64,000 nt of DNA from Hymenobacter canadensis (GTDB lineage Bacteria; Bacteroidota; Bacteroidia; Cytophagales; Hymenobacteraceae), in contig NZ_CP114767.1 in the NCBI RefSeq assembly GCF_027359925.1, forward strand, positions 1,178,001-1,242,000. Reading direction: 5' to 3'. Of this stretch, positions 61,570 to 64,000 are shown piece after piece. How positions within the stretch are numbered: position 1 is the stretch's first letter; each line of letters begins with the position of its first letter. The translations under genes were made by a program, and so were the position numbers. The notes below the pieces were generated by a model that was not told where the DNA came from, did no database searches, and worked only from the letters and a program-made list of their open reading frames with translations.

Positions 61570-62700
61570 GTGAAACACTGGCTGCTGCCGCTGCTACTGA
61601 TCGGGCTGTTCCTTGGCTTGCCCGGCCAGCTGCTTGCCCAGCGCCGCAAAGCGCCGGAGCCGAAGGCGAAAGCCGGCTCTGCGGGCAAGCGGAGCGACTT
61701 TTTCCGGATTAAGTCGCCCACCATCCGCTACGTGCGGCCCGATACCACCATCCTGATTCAGACGGAAGAGCTGCCCGACGAGGGCTCCGATGCCGCCAAA
61801 TCCATCTTCTTCAACCCGGCCAAAAAGCTGTCTATCGTGAGTGAGGATACCTCCACGCTCAACGAAGGCGGGCAGCACATTGTGGAGATGAAGGAAGAGG
61901 TGCAGATTGACTCTTCCTGGATTCAGGTGGCCGGTTATTACGCCATCTGGGATACCCACAACATCAATCCCTACCGGGTAGATGGCCGCCGCATCAGAGA
62001 CACGCTCAACCTGAAACTCACGGAGCCGGAGCGCCAGCGCTACGCCAAAATGCCGCTGGTGAAAACGCCCATGACGTCGGATTTCGGCTTCCGGGGCTAC
62101 CGCTGGCACTACGGCGTGGATCTGGACCTGGAAACCGGCGACTCAGTGAAGGCGGCTTTCGACGGGGTGGTGCGCATTGTGAAGTGGGACGGCTCGGGCT
62201 ACGGCAACTACGTGCTCATCCGCCACTACAACGGCATCGAAACCCTCTACGGCCACATGCAGAAGTCGCTCGTGACGCCGGGCACCTTCGTGAAGGCCGG
62301 GGAGCTGATTGGCCGGGGCGGCAGCACGGGCCGCAGCAGCGGCTCGCACCTGCACTACGAGGTGCGCTACGAGGGCAACCCCATCGACCCGGAGCAGATG
62401 TACGACTTCCCGGATTACCGCCTCATCAAAGACAACTTCCAGATTACCTCCGGCCTGTTTGCTTACTACAGCAAGTCGCTGAAGTACCGGGGCGGGAGCG
62501 TGCCGGGGGCGGCTACACGCAGCGCCAGTGCCAGCAGCAGCAAGCCTACCCAGGCCCGCCGCATAGTGTCGCACAAAATCCGTAGTGGCGATACGCTCTC
62601 GGAAATTGCCGATAAGTACGGCGTGTCGCAGGCCCAGATCCGGCGCCTGAACGGTGGCACCGCCGTGCTGCGCGTAGGCCGGACGCTGCGGATCAAGTAA
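61570..62700 (+). CDS. M23 peptidase with C-terminal LysM domain
   Basis: A 376-residue protein. No ATG exists near the signal peptide, so a GTG at 61570 is chosen (xKHWLLPLLLIGLFLGLPGQ, ending LLAQ). An M23 (lysostaphin-type) domain contains HYGVDLDLETGDSV and HLHYEVRYEGN, which supply zinc ligands. A LysM domain ends the protein (HKIRSGDTLSEIADKYGVSQ). It would cut or bind peptidoglycan in the periplasm. Confidence 0.9.
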   Translation: MKHWLLPLLLIGLFLGLPGQLLAQRRKAPEPKAKAGSAGKRSDFFRIKSPTIRYVRPDTTILIQTEELPDEGSDAAKSIFFNPAKKLSIVSEDTSTLNEGGQHIVEMKEEVQIDSSWIQVAGYYAIWDTHNINPYRVDGRRIRDTLNLKLTEPERQRYAKMPLVKTPMTSDFGFRGYRWHYGVDLDLETGDSVKAAFDGVVRIVKWDGSGYGNYVLIRHYNGIETLYGHMQKSLVTPGTFVKAGELIGRGGSTGRSSGSHLHYEVRYEGNPIDPEQMYDFPDYRLIKDNFQITSGLFAYYSKSLKYRGGSVPGAATRSASASSSKPTQARRIVSHKIRSGDTLSEIADKYGVSQAQIRRLNGGTAVLRVGRTLRIK

Positions 62701-62713
62701 ATAGTGTAAGAGT

Positions 62714-62775
62714 TGAATGGTTAAATGGCTGGTCGTTCATCGCATCGTCGGAACAGCCAGCCATTTAACCATTCA
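62714..62775. repeat. 19-bp perfect inverted repeat upstream of bshB1
   Basis: TGAATGGTTAAATGGCTGG (62714-62732) is the exact reverse complement of 62757-62775, loop of 24 nt. It lies between the peptidase and bshB1 genes. No T run follows. It looks like a REP-type intergenic repeat. Confidence 0.7.
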
Positions 62776-62796
62776 GCTTTTCAACCTTTCAACAAG

Positions 62797-63516
62797 ATGA
62801 AACTAGATATCCTGGCTTTCGGGGCGCACCCCGACGATGTAGAAATGTCAGCGGCCGGTACGCTTCTGGGCGCAGCGGCGGCCGGCAAGAAAATCGGCAT
62901 CGTGGACTTTACCCGGGGTGAGCTGGGCACGCGCGGTACCCCGGCCATCCGGGCCGAGGAGGCTGAGGCGGCCAGCCGCATTCTGGGGCTGCACGCCCGC
63001 GAAAACCTGGGCCTGCCCGATGGTTTCTTCCGCAACGACCGGGAGCATCAGCTGCCGCTTATTGCGGCCCTGCGGCGCTACCAGCCCGACGTGGTACTCT
63101 GCAACGCCATACACGACCGCCACCCCGACCACGGCCGCGGGGCGCAGCTGGCCTCAGATTCCTGCTTCCTGAGTGGCCTGCGCATGATTGAAACCCTTGG
63201 CGACGATGGCCAGCCCCAGCTGCCCTGGCGGCCGCGTCTGGTGTATCACTACATCCAGGACCGCCAGATTCCGGCCGATTTCGTGGTGGATATTACGGCC
63301 CACTGGCCGAATAAATGGGCGTCCATTCAGGCGTATCATACCCAATTTTTCAACCCCGACCTCAACCAGCCGCAGACGTACCTTTCCAGCCGGGAGTTCG
63401 GCAATTTTATGGAGGCGCGCGCCCGGGAGTTCGGGCATCTGATTGGGGTGGAGTTTGGCGAAGGCTTCACCCGGCAGCGGCCCGTAGGAGTGCGCGAAAT
63501 TACGGAGCTGATTTAG
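62797..63516 (+). CDS. bshB1: N-acetyl-glucosaminyl-malate deacetylase (bacillithiol synthesis)
   Basis: A 239-residue protein from the ATG at 62797. The LmbE/PIG-L motifs are present: FGAHPDDVEMSAAGTL (zinc ligands His and Asp) and NAIHDRHPDHGRG (further His and Asp). The GELGTRGTP motif is typical of BshB1. It removes the acetyl group from GlcNAc-malate before cysteine is added. Bacillithiol is the main low-mass thiol of Bacteroidota of this group. Confidence 0.93.
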   Translation: MKLDILAFGAHPDDVEMSAAGTLLGAAAAGKKIGIVDFTRGELGTRGTPAIRAEEAEAASRILGLHARENLGLPDGFFRNDREHQLPLIAALRRYQPDVVLCNAIHDRHPDHGRGAQLASDSCFLSGLRMIETLGDDGQPQLPWRPRLVYHYIQDRQIPADFVVDITAHWPNKWASIQAYHTQFFNPDLNQPQTYLSSREFGNFMEARAREFGHLIGVEFGEGFTRQRPVGVREITELI

Positions 63517-63529
63517 GGCTGACCTCAGC

Positions 63530-63593
63530 AAAAAGGTGCCGCCCCGGCTTCCCGCCAGCACGTGCTGGCAGGGAGTCGGGGCGGCACCTTTTT
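63530..63593. terminator. Bidirectional terminator between bshB1 and the stress protein gene
   Basis: A 17-bp perfect stem (63530-63546 with 63577-63593) has further pairing inside the loop, with A and T runs at the ends. The two flanking genes converge here. Confidence 0.9.
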
Positions 63594-63615
63594 GGGCGGT
63601 GAGTGCTGACTGCGA

Positions 63616-64000
63616 CTACGCGTGGTAAGTGGGGTGGAAGTGGCTGAGGGCCGCCACCGCACCGTCATCGTGCGTTAGCCGCTCGGCGCACTTACCGCAG
63701 CATACCGCCTGCGCGGGCGTGCCGGCGCTACGCAGCACCAGCACCGGAATGCGCGTGTGGTAGGCCTGCGTGGTGGTGTAGCAGGCATCGAAGTAGTGCA
63801 GCAGCTCGGCGCGGCTGGCAGGCGCTACTATTAGCAGCTGGGCCTGCTGGCGGGCGCAAAACTCGCTCACACCTTCCAGCGGCGCCTCATCCTCGAGCAG
63901 GTGGGTTTGTACGTTGGGCCAGGTCAGCTGGCGCAGGGCGCGGGTCTGGGCTTGCTTGAGCGGTAGACGCTGCCGGCGGTCAGTAGGTGCGTAGAACTGC
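63616..64000 (-). CDS. Universal stress protein (UspA-like), C-terminal part
   Basis: The frame is open to the window's right end, so the start lies outside. About 128 C-terminal residues are visible. The segment QAQLLIVAPASRAELLHYFD, followed by HTRIPVLVLRS, is the usual end of a UspA domain. A GTG at 63870 is internal and should not be taken as the start. The final 35 residues (VCCGKCAERLTHDDGAV) contain a CxxC that may bind metal, which is unusual for Usp proteins. Confidence 0.75.
   Translation of the reverse strand, partial: QFYAPTDRRQRLPLKQAQTRALRQLTWPNVQTHLLEDEAPLEGVSEFCARQQAQLLIVAPASRAELLHYFDACYTTTQAYHTRIPVLVLRSAGTPAQAVCCGKCAERLTHDDGAVAALSHFHPTYHA

Noticed and set aside
1..64000. CRISPR arrays, rRNA genes, riboswitches and intact insertion sequences
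   Set aside because: No regularly spaced direct repeats of CRISPR type, rRNA segments, recognisable riboswitch cores, or transposase genes with terminal repeats were found by reading. A covariance-model scan would be needed to exclude small RNAs.

Overview
The window is a high-GC bacterial chromosome segment from a member of the Bacteroidota, most likely Hymenobacter or a close relative. The reasons are the 287-residue primary sigma factor, the bacillithiol gene bshB1, the Bacteroidota-type -7 promoter boxes (TAnnTTTG), the scarcity of Shine-Dalgarno sequences, and the gene neighbourhoods around infC and pnp. The genus is an inference and was not checked against a database.

Left chromosomal flank (1-8350): the 3' part of a gyrase/topoisomerase IV A subunit, two exported TPR proteins, thrS, and the translation cluster infC-rpmI-rplT. 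infC appears to start with an AUA codon. A small conserved protein and a strong hairpin follow.

Integrated element (8351-53862, about 45.5 kb): a tailed-phage prophage inserted in the 3' end of a tRNA-Met(CAU) gene. The ends are a 21-bp direct repeat (8351-8371 and 53842-53862). The tyrosine integrase lies next to the tRNA, and a 16-bp repeat that looks like integrase arm sites occurs on both sides. From attL the layout is: a secreted protein; umuDC; an AT-rich leftward cargo block (a helicase-nuclease fusion, a DUF6575-like protein and a small partner, a membrane protein); the repressor and its operators; a rightward early region of small unknown genes with three embedded leftward genes; a winged-helix protein that may be the replication initiator; a tail-tube-like protein, a fibre and a lectin-like protein; protease, scaffold and capsid; terminase; portal, holin, lysozyme and a one-piece spanin; baseplate proteins and tape measure; and finally accessory genes (HNH protein, lipoprotein, SH3 protein, serine recombinase, secreted protein) before the integrase.

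Control within the phage: six copies of a promoter motif, each spanning exactly 35 bp from GTCC to the end of the -7 TTTG, head the transcription units. Four follow a hairpin or terminator closely or at some distance, and three end exactly five bases before an ATG, which predicts leaderless mRNAs. The cargo genes lie in the integrase-to-repressor arc of the circular phage and read leftward with the repressor, as expected for genes expressed in the lysogen. This makes the helicase-nuclease block a good candidate for a new anti-phage system.

Right chromosomal flank (53863-64000): tRNA-Met, a START-like protein, an LptF/LptG-type permease, rpsO, pnp, rpoD, a DUF6985-like protein, trxB, an M23/LysM peptidase, bshB1 and the 3' part of a universal stress protein gene.
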